A DNA stretch of 64,000 bases from Clostridiales bacterium (GCA_012523405.1 JAAYIN010000108.1:44524-108523), one strand, 5' to 3'; positions 1-8,942 are shown, counted from the stretch's first letter. Program-made: numbers and translations. Notes: generated by a model from the sequence alone, not told the origin.

Positions 1-30
1 GACAAAATGCAGAGAGGAATAGGAGAAATC

Positions 31-864
31 ATGAAGCGAAAGCTAAGCATTACTCTTTTGATGATATGGGCACTTGTCATGGTATGCGCATCGGCGCTTG
101 GCGAGGATGCGAGAATTTTTGATCGCGCTGATCTTTTGACCAGCAGCGAAGAGGCACAGCTAGGTGAGTTGATTGCCCAGTTCCAAGAGGATACGGGCAT
201 GGATTTTGTCGTTGTTACCTCAGACACTGCGCATGGGGATACCAGCCAGCAAACAATCGCGGATGAGTTTTATGACCGCGGCGGCTTTGGGCTGGACGAG
301 GATAACAGCGGTATTCTTTACTACATCGATATGTATGAGCGTTGGCATTACCTGTCCACCACAGGTGCAATGATCGACTACATGACAGACGCGCGCATTG
401 ACTCAGCGATTGAGCAATGCAAAAGCTACCTGAGCCGTGCTCAATATGCGGATGCTGTGTCCAGCATGATTACCCTTGTTCGCAAAAACATCCAAAAGGG
501 CATCCCTGAAGGTCAATATCAATATGATGTGATCACCGGCGAGCGCCTAACAGCTAGGCATAAGGTGCTGACATCGGGCGAACTGCTGGTGGTGCTGGCA
601 GCTGGACTGATTGCGTGGCTGATCTTTTCGCGTGTTGTGAAGGGTCAATACGAACTCAAAGGGCAAACCTACGAGTATAGCTTCCGCGAAAACAGCAAGG
701 TAGCGATCGTTGATAGGCAGGACAATTACCTGCGCACGACCACCACGCGCACCCGCAAGCCTGATCCGCCTAGAAACAACGGCGGCGGCGGAGGCTTTGG
801 CGGCGGCAGCGGCGTGCACACCAGCGGCGGCACAAGCCATGGCGGCGGCGGCGGCAGGTTCTAA
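31..864 (+). CDS. TPM-domain membrane protein with Gly-rich tail
   Basis: A 277-residue protein with an N-terminal signal peptide or anchor (about residues 1-25). It is followed by a TPM (TLP18.3/Psb32/MOLO-1) fold that begins with the typical IFDRADLLTSSEE segment and contains the DFVVVTSDTAHG strand. A membrane helix lies near residues 185-200, and the tail is very rich in Gly and Ser, ending GGGGGRF. TPM proteins are extracytoplasmic domains linked to phosphatase activity or repair of membrane-protein complexes; the exact role here is unknown. ATG 31 is chosen over the upstream ATG at 7 because AGGAG lies about 7 bases before it. Upstream context is cut by the window edge. Confidence 0.85.
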   Translation: MKRKLSITLLMIWALVMVCASALGEDARIFDRADLLTSSEEAQLGELIAQFQEDTGMDFVVVTSDTAHGDTSQQTIADEFYDRGGFGLDEDNSGILYYIDMYERWHYLSTTGAMIDYMTDARIDSAIEQCKSYLSRAQYADAVSSMITLVRKNIQKGIPEGQYQYDVITGERLTARHKVLTSGELLVVLAAGLIAWLIFSRVVKGQYELKGQTYEYSFRENSKVAIVDRQDNYLRTTTTRTRKPDPPRNNGGGGGFGGGSGVHTSGGTSHGGGGGRF

Positions 865-938
865 AAATAGATGAATATCATCATAGCCACTTCGCTTTGC
901 GAGGTGGCTTCCCAACATATAGGCAAGGAGGGCTTGAA

Positions 939-1505
939 ATGAGCGATGCAGGGAAAACTCGCTGCGCTTGGGCAAAAGGCGAGCTGATGGAGGCGTACCA
1001 CGACAGCGAATGGGGTGTTCAGACGCTGGACGAGCAAAAACTTTACGAATTGTTCTTATTAGAAGCCTTTCAAGCGGGGCTTTCATGGTATATCATATTA
1101 AAGAAGCGTGAAAATTTCCGCAAGGCATTCGATGGGTTTGATGTGCATAAAATAGCAGGCTATGGTGAGGATAAGATTGCAGAGCTTTTGGGTGATGCGG
1201 GGATTATACGCTCCAGAGGGAAAATCGAAGGCGCAATCAACAACGCACGCTGCTTTTTAGATATTCAAAAAGAATTTGGCAGTTTCGCAGCTTATCTCTA
1301 TCATTTTACCGACGGCAAGCCGGTGGTGAACCTGACCGATGAGATGAAAACGACAACAGCGCTAAGCGATACCATGTCACTTGACATGAAAAAGCGCGGG
1401 ATGAAATACATGGGCTCTGTAACGCTCTATAGCTATTTACAGGCTATTGGTGTGGTGAATGATCATGATACCACATGCTTTTGCCATCCAAGCGCATTAG
1501 ATTAA
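939..1505 (+). CDS. tag: DNA-3-methyladenine glycosylase I
   Basis: A 188-residue HhH-type glycosylase that excises 3-methyladenine from alkylated DNA in base excision repair. The N-terminal RCAWA and YHDSEWG motifs and the C-terminal NDHDTTCFCH segment supply the Cys/His set that binds zinc in the E. coli Tag family. EAFQAGLSW is the characteristic base-recognition helix. Length matches the family. ATG 939 is preferred over an in-frame start at 897 because AAGGAGG sits 8 bases upstream. The next gene follows after 17 bases, so the two are probably cotranscribed. Confidence 0.95.
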   Translation: MSDAGKTRCAWAKGELMEAYHDSEWGVQTLDEQKLYELFLLEAFQAGLSWYIILKKRENFRKAFDGFDVHKIAGYGEDKIAELLGDAGIIRSRGKIEGAINNARCFLDIQKEFGSFAAYLYHFTDGKPVVNLTDEMKTTTALSDTMSLDMKKRGMKYMGSVTLYSYLQAIGVVNDHDTTCFCHPSALD

Positions 1506-1522
1506 TGGAGAAGGGGTGACGT

Positions 1523-2749
1523 ATGTATTATACGATGATGGAAAAATTAATTGCATGGAATAAAGAAATGAACGGTATTCCGCGCAAAGCTGTGCTCGTG
1601 GCAATCACATTTTTAGTGGTTGCGATTGTGATTGTGATTTTCCCGTATTGCTGGCCTTTTATGTTTGCACTGCTCTTTGCGTGGGTTCTGAATCCGCTTG
1701 TGGGGTTTGTGTCCAAGTGGTTTGGAGGCAAGCGAAAGGTAGCACGAAATATTGCTACGCTGCTAAGCGTGCTGCTGCTCTTTGGCTGCTTAAGCGTGCT
1801 CGCCATCGTGATTTTTGCGAGGCTCTTCAATGAGCTGATGAGCCTTGTGCGCAGCGTGCCCCAGTTCATCACATGGCTTAGTGATGTGGCGTTCCCCTAT
1901 GTGAAGGATATCTATAGCCAGTATCAGGACATCCTGCCGAGCAATGTCCTTGACATCCTCAATCAGGGATTTGTTACGCTTGGACAGACCATGCTCAAAT
2001 GGGCGGGTACGCTTTCGGGCATGCTGACAAGCGGCGCGTGGAGTACGGCAATGTCCATTCCCAGCGTCATTTTGAGCATTGTGCTGACGATTATGGGCAC
2101 TTACTATTTCACGGCCGATAAGGATCGTATTTTTAGCTTTTTCAGACGTACATTCCCAGTTGATGTGCAAAAGCACAGCAGGCTGATCAAGACCAATCTG
2201 CTCAAAGCTTTATTTGGACAGGTGAAGAGCCAAATCATGGTGTCGCTCATTATCATCACATTCTTGGTTTTGGCCTTCTCGATCTCCAACGTTAAATATG
2301 GACTGCTTATGGGTCTGATCATCGGTGTGGCGGATGCGCTCCCTGTGGTTGGCGCGGGATTGTTCTTAATCCCTTGGAGCATCGTCGGATTTGTGATTGG
2401 CGATGTTGGAACGGGCATTTTCATGGCCTGTGCATACCTTGGAACGATTGTGATCAGGCAGATTTTTGAGCCGCGAATTGTTGGCAAAAACTTGGGACTA
2501 TATCCGCTGGCAACGATGATTGCCATGTTCGCAGGCTATAAGATGTTTGGTTTCCTAGGTCTGCTCGCCGGTCCTGTGCTCCTCAACACCCTCAAGGTGG
2601 TGCTGGAAGCGGATGAAATAGCGCAAGCTCACAGTGGTCATGGGGGACATGCGCAGGCGGTTTTGGCACAAGAACCCCAGGAAGATGCCAAGCCCGCGGA
2701 AGAAGAACCGATACAAGTAACTGATGACAAAGAAGAAAAATCTGAATAA
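1523..2749 (+). CDS. AI-2E family transporter (membrane permease)
   Basis: A 408-residue polytopic membrane protein of the AI-2E transporter/PerM superfamily, with about seven to eight hydrophobic helices. The helix pair around residues 30-95 and the conserved C-terminal block GVADALPVVGAGLFLIPW (about 270-290) followed by FEPRIVGKNLGLYPL are family signatures. Members export small molecules or ions; the substrate cannot be read from sequence. The last 45 residues form an acidic, Glu-rich cytoplasmic tail. It has a GGAGAAGGGG ribosome site. The gene stops two bases before a palindromic element that probably terminates it. Confidence 0.88.
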   Translation: MYYTMMEKLIAWNKEMNGIPRKAVLVAITFLVVAIVIVIFPYCWPFMFALLFAWVLNPLVGFVSKWFGGKRKVARNIATLLSVLLLFGCLSVLAIVIFARLFNELMSLVRSVPQFITWLSDVAFPYVKDIYSQYQDILPSNVLDILNQGFVTLGQTMLKWAGTLSGMLTSGAWSTAMSIPSVILSIVLTIMGTYYFTADKDRIFSFFRRTFPVDVQKHSRLIKTNLLKALFGQVKSQIMVSLIIITFLVLAFSISNVKYGLLMGLIIGVADALPVVGAGLFLIPWSIVGFVIGDVGTGIFMACAYLGTIVIRQIFEPRIVGKNLGLYPLATMIAMFAGYKMFGFLGLLAGPVLLNTLKVVLEADEIAQAHSGHGGHAQAVLAQEPQEDAKPAEEEPIQVTDDKEEKSE

Positions 2750-2750
2750 A

Positions 2751-2893
2751 CAAAAAGGGGCTGTTGCTATTGTCTTTTCAAAAGACAATAGCAACAAAAT
2801 CCACCTGCGAATTACTTGATTCGCAGGTGGATTTTTGTGTGTATTTACTACTGTTTTGTAAGACAACAGCCGTTTTTGCAACAGCCCCTTTGC
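2751..2893. repeat. Palindromic intergenic element, copy 1 (bidirectional terminator)
   Basis: A 143-bp element filling the gap between two convergent genes. It has an outer inverted repeat (AAAGGGGCTGTTG at 2754-2766 against its complement at 2879-2891). Inside is a perfect hairpin with 16-bp arms at 2763-2778 and 2780-2795. A second perfect hairpin has 16-bp arms at 2797-2812 and 2819-2834 with a TACTTG loop and T-tracts on both sides. A second copy lies at 58829-58953. This copy carries about 20 extra bases near 2859-2878. It is likely a rho-independent terminator for both strands. Confidence 0.85.
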
Positions 2894-2900
2894 ATCTATA

Positions 2901-4439
2901 TTATTCTTCCACATCTTCCACAGCCTTTGGCATGAATGTGCCCATAGCGATGTCAAGCGCTTCGATGTGAGCATAGTGCTTTGCAACACCGTCCACTACC
3001 AATGCGTCCGAGAAGGCATCAAGCGGGTAAGCGAGGATGGTTCGTACGGTTCCGCCTGAGGTGGTGATGGTCATTTTCCATCGGGGAGATGCAGCGCCGA
3101 CTGTCCAGCCATCGGGCAGATCGCCTGAAATGGTGAAGCCTTGCAGCTGGGGTAGCATGGCATCAAAGATTTCTTCGTCGATCTGCGCGCCGTCTACTGT
3201 GACAACGGTATCGTAGATGATGTTTCCTTCGTCATCTGTTGCAAGCGCATTGTTTTCAAGCACCTGCTCTGTGCGCGTGATGCGAATGTCGGTCGCGCCT
3301 GCACCTGTTTGCAGCGCTATGGCGGAGAGTGCAACATCCTCGCCAAGATTGGCGGGGGTTAGGGTGATGAGCGAAGCTGGATCAGCGGAAATGAGCGTTG
3401 CGATGAGGAAACGGCTGACCATGTATCCTTGCCCCTCATACTCGCAGGTGTAGAAATAACTGCCTTCTTCTCGTCCAATGACAAAGCGGAAGGACTGCTC
3501 TTGCAAAATCTCAGAGACCCACTGCCCTTCGCTGTTGATGACTGCGCGCGGACCTGTCATTTGATGCAGCGTGATCACGCAGAGCGGGTCATCAAAGCCG
3601 TATTCACTCCGATTGTCATCTGTCACCACGCCTTCCGCCGTGCCGAGCCTAAAGTTGTGAAGGCTGGTGAGTAGGTTGTAGCTGGCTGCTGCGTTTAGTG
3701 GGTAGATGAAAGGCTTGTTTTGCAGACCTGCTACGTAGCCGGCGCTATCGGTTGAAAATGTGATGTTGATGGGCTCTTTGCCCTTGATTTCAAGGGTTAA
3801 ATTATCCATCAAGGTTTTTTCGAGAATGGGCTGGGTGACCGGGATGAGACGCTTTTCTGTGATGCCGAGGGTTTCAGCTGTCCCTAGATCGCACATGTAA
3901 ATGCCATTGTCACCCGACCATTGATAATAATAATAGTTGGTGCCAGGCACCTGTATGCCGATTTCAAGCGTTACCTCCTGCTCATCATCATACCGAATGA
4001 CAGCGGTTGACTGCACGGGGGATAAACCCATATCCGCCAGATGATCGGCTACCTCAGAAGCATCCTCTGTCACAACATCCTGCACGACAACATGGGCTGT
4101 AACGTTCAGCATTGATTCCTGAGCGCTCTGCTCAATGGGCGTCATGAGGTCGCCTTGCTGGAGGCACAGATTGCCATCCACTAGGTAGAGGGTGTATTCA
4201 TCGCCTGCGATATGCGAGATATGAATGCTCTGAATGGTCGCTGGATCGTGTGACACGATGGTTTGCTGGGTTTGCACCTGCTCGGCTGTTATTGGTGCGG
4301 GGGCGGGAATCAAAGTCTTAATGGTGGGTAACAGCAATACAAATGCGGCCGCAAGCAGCACGAATACAGCGGTTAAGATGAGCAATAGCTTCTTGCGATG
4401 TTTACGAGGCTTTGGTTCGTTTTTTGGGGGATGTTGCAA
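2901..4439 (-). CDS. DUF4340 domain protein (GldG-associated ABC accessory)
   Basis: A 512-residue protein with a cytoplasmic Lys/Arg-rich N-terminus and one membrane anchor (about residues 18-42), followed by a large extracytoplasmic region. The repeated beta-rich units match DUF4340, for example a block near 75-200 with YLVDGNLCLQQGD and AEVADHLADMGLSP-like spacing. DUF4340 proteins commonly follow GldG-like genes in ABC operons, and this one is 32 bases downstream of such a gene. Function is not established; it probably forms part of the extracytoplasmic face of the ABC complex. It ends in an acidic DVEE tail just before the palindromic element. Confidence 0.82.
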   Translation of the reverse strand: MQHPPKNEPKPRKHRKKLLLILTAVFVLLAAAFVLLLPTIKTLIPAPAPITAEQVQTQQTIVSHDPATIQSIHISHIAGDEYTLYLVDGNLCLQQGDLMTPIEQSAQESMLNVTAHVVVQDVVTEDASEVADHLADMGLSPVQSTAVIRYDDEQEVTLEIGIQVPGTNYYYYQWSGDNGIYMCDLGTAETLGITEKRLIPVTQPILEKTLMDNLTLEIKGKEPINITFSTDSAGYVAGLQNKPFIYPLNAAASYNLLTSLHNFRLGTAEGVVTDDNRSEYGFDDPLCVITLHQMTGPRAVINSEGQWVSEILQEQSFRFVIGREEGSYFYTCEYEGQGYMVSRFLIATLISADPASLITLTPANLGEDVALSAIALQTGAGATDIRITRTEQVLENNALATDDEGNIIYDTVVTVDGAQIDEEIFDAMLPQLQGFTISGDLPDGWTVGAASPRWKMTITTSGGTVRTILAYPLDAFSDALVVDGVAKHYAHIEALDIAMGTFMPKAVEDVEE

Positions 4440-4471
4440 TCAATGATGCCTCCTTTCATGAGGTGATGAGA

Positions 4472-5938
4472 TTAGCGGTTGCGTCTGGGCAATAGCATGC
4501 ATAGCGCGAGTACAATGATCAGCATAGGGATCGCGACCAAAAGCGCGATGCCAAGAACCTGACTGCCGGGCGTCAGACTGGGACGGAAGGCAGAGCTTGC
4601 CATGATGTCAAGGGAAACGGTGTTTTGAGGTATCAGCTGTCCCATGATTTGGATGATGAATTCTTCGTTGAATGTGTGCTGATAGAGGTATTCATCGGTG
4701 AACAGCGCGCTGTTGCCAATGGCGAATACGCGGCTGATGTTTCCGCTTGAGTGCATACGCTGAGCGTAGAGCGCTAAGCTTAATATGCCTTCTTGATCGC
4801 CTGCCTGCTTTTGGAGGGTTGCGTTGGCATCGAGCTTGCGTACATAGGCGTTAGGACCGCTTTGCAGCACGGTGTCAATGGTCAAGCTCTGATCGGTTGT
4901 GCCGGGCGTTTCAAAGGCACATGCGCCTGTGAGCAGCAGTGCATCATAACCGCCTGAGATGAGCGGCACGGTCATATCGATTGAGTTCATGGTGGGCATG
5001 ATGTAAATAAGCTCTTCGTAATAGCTGCCGACATCCTCCTCGCTTGCCACTGCAATGCCGGACATGGGAATGATGCCATAGCTCTTGAGGAGGGAGAGGT
5101 AGTTAGGCATGGAATCGACAGGATCAAGGTAGTCCATCATCACAAACAGGTTGCCGCCTGCTTGGGTGAACTCACTGATCTGCTGGATTTCAAGGTCTGT
5201 GAAGTCCTTTTGAGGCCCTGCGATCAGCAGTGCGTCAATGCCTTCCAGCGTTTCGCCGGCAAGCAGGTTTCTGGTGACGGACTCGTAATTGTTGCTTTTG
5301 AGAAAATCGGTCAGATTGACGAGCATGTCAGCGGTTAGCTCCGCATGCCCCTGCAAAATGCCGAGGGTCGGGATTTCGTCCTGCGTGACGTATACAATGG
5401 CTTCGGTGAGCTTCTTCTCATAGGCAAGCCCCTCAATCTCAAATACGCCTTCTTCGATATTATAGCCTTGGGTGAGAAAATCGCTGTAGGTGAGCAGCTT
5501 GTATCTGCCCGTATCGGGGCAATTGACGATGACGGTATCCGCCTGCGCGGTGGTTTCTACATCGCCCGCAAAGCGCGAGAGGATTGCGGGGTTCTTGGCA
5601 ATGTCTGTTGGGATGACGGTGATGCGCTCCGATAGCACTTCGTAGCGATTGAGCACTTGAAGCGCCTGCACATCCTCAGAGCCGCTTTGATAGAGCAGAT
5701 AAAGTTCCACATCGCTTTGGAGGCGATCAAGGATGGTTTTGGTTTCCTCGCTGGTGGTGGCATACGCATTGAAGCTAAAGTCTTGGCGCCATCCATATTC
5801 GTTTTCAAGCGCTTGCACGCCGACGTTGACGAGGATGCATGCGGTCAAAAAACCGCCCATCAAAAGTGCGCTGAAACGACCATGACGCCATTTAGGTTGA
5901 CGGAAAGTGGCGATGAGCTTGGAGAGCTTTTTCTTCAT
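4472..5938 (-). CDS. GldG-like ABC-type transport auxiliary protein
   Basis: A 488-residue protein with N- and C-terminal membrane helices (about 25-45 and 455-480) and a long extracytoplasmic domain. It matches the ABC-type uncharacterized transport system (GldG/IntraFlagellar transport-like) family. The N-terminal half begins FNAYATTSEETKTILDRL and contains the ILQGHAE and LLIAGPQKDFTD blocks typical of the family. ATG 5938 is chosen because GGAGGT precedes it and it forms an ATGA overlap with the permease stop. It is cotranscribed with the ATPase, permease and DUF4340 genes. The substrate is unknown. Confidence 0.85.
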   Translation of the reverse strand: MKKKLSKLIATFRQPKWRHGRFSALLMGGFLTACILVNVGVQALENEYGWRQDFSFNAYATTSEETKTILDRLQSDVELYLLYQSGSEDVQALQVLNRYEVLSERITVIPTDIAKNPAILSRFAGDVETTAQADTVIVNCPDTGRYKLLTYSDFLTQGYNIEEGVFEIEGLAYEKKLTEAIVYVTQDEIPTLGILQGHAELTADMLVNLTDFLKSNNYESVTRNLLAGETLEGIDALLIAGPQKDFTDLEIQQISEFTQAGGNLFVMMDYLDPVDSMPNYLSLLKSYGIIPMSGIAVASEEDVGSYYEELIYIMPTMNSIDMTVPLISGGYDALLLTGACAFETPGTTDQSLTIDTVLQSGPNAYVRKLDANATLQKQAGDQEGILSLALYAQRMHSSGNISRVFAIGNSALFTDEYLYQHTFNEEFIIQIMGQLIPQNTVSLDIMASSAFRPSLTPGSQVLGIALLVAIPMLIIVLALCMLLPRRNR

Positions 5939-6654
5939 GCTGCACCTCCGCCTGAAAAACGTCTGGAATCCAGCACATGCGTCGCGCCTGCGAGGCATAC
6001 GGCGATAAATGAGAGGAAGAACAATATGCTTGAATAGCTGAGCTGACCGAGGATGAAGGGCTCGTAGCGATCATATAGGCTAATGAAGTTAAGCACGTTT
6101 TGAATCCATGTGATGGAAATGTTGTTCGCCAGAAGATCAGTCATCCAGAGCACGAAGTTGGCAGCAAACGCGAAGACCGCACTTGTGAGCGGGTTTTTGG
6201 CAAAGCAGCTTACAAATAGATCGAGGGCAAGGAAGCACAGGCTTTGCAGCGTAAAGCCCAAAAGGCCGACGAACCATTCGCCCGGATATACCACCCCGTA
6301 AATCGCAATAATCAGCGTGTAGACGTTGGTGAGCAAAATGGTGATCAGTATCACGCACGCGGCTGCGAGAAATTTCCCCATCACGGTTTTGCCAAGGGAA
6401 ATGGGGGTGGTCAGCAGCAGCTGATCGGTGCGCTTTTGGCGATCCTCCGAGATCAGCCGCATGGCGAGCATGGGCGTTAGCAGCATGACGAGCAATGTGA
6501 GCTGCGAGAAAAAACTCAGGATATCGCTGGATAATGTCGATAGATTATATAGGTAGAAAATGAAGCCTGCAAGGCTGAGAAACACGCCCATGAAGGCATA
6601 GCCTGTCGGCGTTCGGAAATAGGCAAGAAAATCGCGCTTGAAAATGGTGCGCAT
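5935..6654 (-). CDS. ABC-2 family transporter permease (GldF-like)
   Basis: A 239-residue integral membrane protein with about six helices and the ABC-2 permease pattern. It starts with a short amphipathic segment (IFKRDFLAYFRTPTGYAFM), and the central RLISEDRQKRTDQLLLTTP motif is diagnostic of the GldF/ABC-2 group. It lies 21 bases after the ATPase stop and overlaps the GldG-like gene by four bases (ATGA), so the three are translationally coupled. It should form the membrane channel of the complex powered by the adjacent ATPase. Confidence 0.9.
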   Translation of the reverse strand: MRTIFKRDFLAYFRTPTGYAFMGVFLSLAGFIFYLYNLSTLSSDILSFFSQLTLLVMLLTPMLAMRLISEDRQKRTDQLLLTTPISLGKTVMGKFLAAACVILITILLTNVYTLIIAIYGVVYPGEWFVGLLGFTLQSLCFLALDLFVSCFAKNPLTSAVFAFAANFVLWMTDLLANNISITWIQNVLNFISLYDRYEPFILGQLSYSSILFFLSFIAVCLAGATHVLDSRRFSGGGAA

Positions 6655-6675
6655 GGTTTCATCCCTTTCAGATCT

Positions 6676-7602
6676 TTATTCGGATACCACGCGGAGGAAG
6701 ACCTGCTCAAGCGTGTCTTCGCAGCGGGAGAGATGCAGGATGGGGATATCAAGCCCGCTTAGCAGCGCAAAGAGCTTGCGCTCGGGGTCGGGCTCATCAT
6801 AGAAGGTCAGGGTGTAGGCGGATTCGTTTGGACGAGCGCTGGACTGAGGCGTGACGCGGCGAATGCCCTCCAGCTCGCGCAGCTTCTGGGCGATTTGCGT
6901 TTGGGCTGTGCCAAGTGTACAAAGCAGCGTCATTTCCCTTGAGTCATAAACATCGCTCATGGGTACGTCCAGCTTGACGCTGCCGTTGTGCAATATGACA
7001 ACATGGTTGCACAGCTGTTGAATCTCGCTGAGTATATGTGAGGAAAAGATGATGGTTCGATCCTTGCTCAGGGTCTTGATGAGGTTTCTGATTTCGGTGA
7101 TTTGCTTTGGATCAAGTCCGACGGTTGGCTCGTCAAGGACGAGTACATCGGGGTCGCCGCAAAGCGTTTGTGCAATGCCTGCGCGTTGGCGATAGCCCTT
7201 GCTGAGGTTTGAAAGCAGGCGGCTGCGCATATCCAGCAGACCGGTTAGTTCCATGATTTCGCTTACATGCGCTGAGATGGCGTGCTTTTTCACCCCGCGA
7301 AGCTCCGCGACAAAGGACAGATATTCACATACCGTCATCTCGTCATAGAGCGGCGGATGCTCGGGCAAATACCCCAAATGTCTCTTTGCCATGGCAGGCT
7401 GCATCAGCGGATCATAGCCGCCTAGGAGTACATGCCCAGAGGACGGCGCAAGATAACCGGTGATGATGTTTAAAAGCGTTGTTTTTCCGGCACCGTTTTG
7501 ACCCAGCAGCCCTAAAATGCTGCCCCTTGGTGCGTGGAAGCTGACGTCACGCAGCGCTTGGATGCTGCCGTAGTGCTTTGTGACGTTGACGATATCGATC
7601 AT
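6676..7602 (-). CDS. ABC transporter ATP-binding protein (GldA-like)
   Basis: A 308-residue cytoplasmic ATPase. Walker A is GQNGAGKTT (about 34-42), the signature is LSKGYRQRAG (about 133-142), Walker B is VLVLDEPTVGLD (about 153-164), and the switch His lies in IIFSSHILSE. The C-terminal ~80 residues form the extra domain found in ABC-2/GldA/CcmA-type ATPases. It is the first gene of the four-gene minus-strand operon. A GAGGT site precedes the start. Upstream lie a TATAAT box and two direct repeats, so this is where the operon is likely controlled. Confidence 0.93.
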   Translation of the reverse strand: MIDIVNVTKHYGSIQALRDVSFHAPRGSILGLLGQNGAGKTTLLNIITGYLAPSSGHVLLGGYDPLMQPAMAKRHLGYLPEHPPLYDEMTVCEYLSFVAELRGVKKHAISAHVSEIMELTGLLDMRSRLLSNLSKGYRQRAGIAQTLCGDPDVLVLDEPTVGLDPKQITEIRNLIKTLSKDRTIIFSSHILSEIQQLCNHVVILHNGSVKLDVPMSDVYDSREMTLLCTLGTAQTQIAQKLRELEGIRRVTPQSSARPNESAYTLTFYDEPDPERKLFALLSGLDIPILHLSRCEDTLEQVFLRVVSE

Positions 7603-7644
7603 GAGGTGACCTCCTTTATAGGAAATCCAAAAGAGTGCATACCA

Positions 7645-7680
7645 ATTATATCATAGCACAGGGTGTGTGCACAGGGTGTG
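7645..7680 (-). promoter_or_regulatory. Promoter with tandem direct repeat for the Gld-like operon
   Basis: On the minus strand a TATAAT -10 box lies at 7650-7645. The -35 position falls inside two 12-bp direct repeats GCACAGGGTGTG (plus-strand 7656-7667 and 7669-7680, period 13). The -35 itself (TGTGCA) is poor, which together with the repeats suggests an activator or repressor site. The role is inferred. Confidence 0.45.
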
Positions 7681-7798
7681 AATGAATTGTGAATTCCGTG
7701 TAGGAAGAATGACAAAATATATCAATTCGGGTAAAATAGCTAGATGCTCTCATTGGAAGCTTCCCCTATGTTTTTTTCAGATACGATGGGCAGGACGC

Positions 7799-7827
7799 TT
7801 GACAGGATGAAAACCGCATGCTATAAT
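7799..7827 (+). promoter_or_regulatory. SigA-type promoter of the infC operon
   Basis: A perfect consensus promoter: TTGACA at 7799-7804, a 17-bp spacer and TATAAT at 7822-7827. Transcription should start near 7834, giving an infC leader of about 150 bases. Confidence 0.85.
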
Positions 7828-7833
7828 AATTAT

Positions 7834-7982
7834 CGTAAGTAGAGGCTGCCCGCTTCTCACCGCGTGAGTGTATTACGCAGGTTATGGCACATAAGTCCAT
7901 GGTGGCTTTATTTGCGGCGGGTAGTGAACCCGGCGTTTTTTTGTGCGTGAATCGCACGAACGCCCAAATTATATGGAGGTGT
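7834..7982 (+). promoter_or_regulatory. infC leader with attenuator-like hairpin
   Basis: The untranslated leader contains a hairpin at 7914-7936 (9-bp stem with one G-G mismatch, AGTGA loop) followed directly by seven T residues (7936-7942). This is a textbook intrinsic terminator 40 bases before the infC start. In Bacillus the same operon is controlled by L20-dependent attenuation in its leader. By analogy this leader may do the same; no specific L20-binding fold was verified. Confidence 0.55.
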
Positions 7983-8639
7983 ATGGATATCAACGAGCCG
8001 ATGATCAATGAAGAAATCCGCGACAGAGAGGTGCGCCTGATAGGTGCAGACGGCGAACAGCTAGGAGTTATGCCTACAAAGGCGGCACTCGAGACGGCTG
8101 AGCAAAAGGGACTTGACCTAGTCAAGATTGTAGCGAATGCACAGCCCCCTGTCTGTAAGCTGATGGATTATGACAAGCACCGCTATGAGCAATCAAAGCG
8201 CATGAGAGAGCAGCGTAAGAATCAACGTATCGTTACGCTAAAAGAAGTTCAGCTTTCCGCTACCATTGAGGAAAATGACGTTCAGACAAGACTCAAGAAC
8301 GCTATCAAGTTCCTATCCGATGGTGACAAGGTAAAGGTGAGCATCCGCTTCCGCGGACGTCAGATTGCACACGCGGACATCGGCCTGAGGATCATGCAGG
8401 ATTTTGCTTCCCGCATCGAGGAGTATGGCACCATTGAGCGCCGTCCTCTGCTGGAAGGTAGACACATGATCATGATTATTGCGCCAAAGGCCGAGAAGAA
8501 GAGCTTTGCAGAGCGAAGCCTAGAGCGCAAAGAACTGGATGCAGCGCAGCTGACAGAGAGCGAAGAAGAGTCAAACAATATCGACCCTAAGCCGCAACCA
8601 AAGAAAAAGATCAAGCGCGAAAGCGAAAACATGATCTGA
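7983..8639 (+). CDS. infC: Translation initiation factor IF-3
   Basis: A 218-residue IF-3. The N-terminal domain starts INEEIRDREVRLIGADG and contains the APPVCKLMDY-like block (here AQPPVCKLMDYDKHRYEQ). After the linker helix, the C-terminal domain carries VSIRFRGRQIAH and LLEGRHMIMIIAP. It binds the 30S subunit and polices start-codon selection. ATG 7983 follows GGAGGT. Residues from about 171 onward form an additional 45-residue charged tail (acidic SEEESNN then basic PKKKIKRE) that ordinary IF-3 proteins of about 170-180 residues lack. It is the first gene of the infC-rpmI-rplT operon. Confidence 0.97.
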   Translation: MDINEPMINEEIRDREVRLIGADGEQLGVMPTKAALETAEQKGLDLVKIVANAQPPVCKLMDYDKHRYEQSKRMREQRKNQRIVTLKEVQLSATIEENDVQTRLKNAIKFLSDGDKVKVSIRFRGRQIAHADIGLRIMQDFASRIEEYGTIERRPLLEGRHMIMIIAPKAEKKSFAERSLERKELDAAQLTESEEESNNIDPKPQPKKKIKRESENMI

Positions 8640-8710
8640 TCAGCATTTGGCCATCCCACGCCCGGCTAATCCGGACGATTACGGATAGCACACGGAAGGA
8701 GGACCCCCCT

Positions 8711-8911
8711 ATGCCTAAGCAAAAATCACACCGAGGCGCAGCCAAGCGTTTTTCCTTTACAAAGAATGGTAAAGTAAAGCATAAGCAGATGAACGCTAAC
8801 CACCAGGTGCATTTAAAGACCACCAAACGCACACGTCATCTGCGTGCAGACGGTATTGTGGACAACGCAGCCGAGGCTCGCACCATCCACAAGCTGTTGC
8901 CCTACAAATAA
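8711..8911 (+). CDS. rpmI: 50S ribosomal protein L35
   Basis: A 66-residue basic ribosomal protein starting PKQKSHRGAAKRF and carrying HLKTTKRTRHLR, both typical of L35. The length is exactly that of the family. It lies in the conserved infC-rpmI-rplT order with a GGAGGA ribosome site, and assembles into the large subunit. Confidence 0.98.
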   Translation: MPKQKSHRGAAKRFSFTKNGKVKHKQMNANHQVHLKTTKRTRHLRADGIVDNAAEARTIHKLLPYK

Positions 8912-8942
8912 GCTTTGCTAACGATTCGAGGAGGATATAAAC

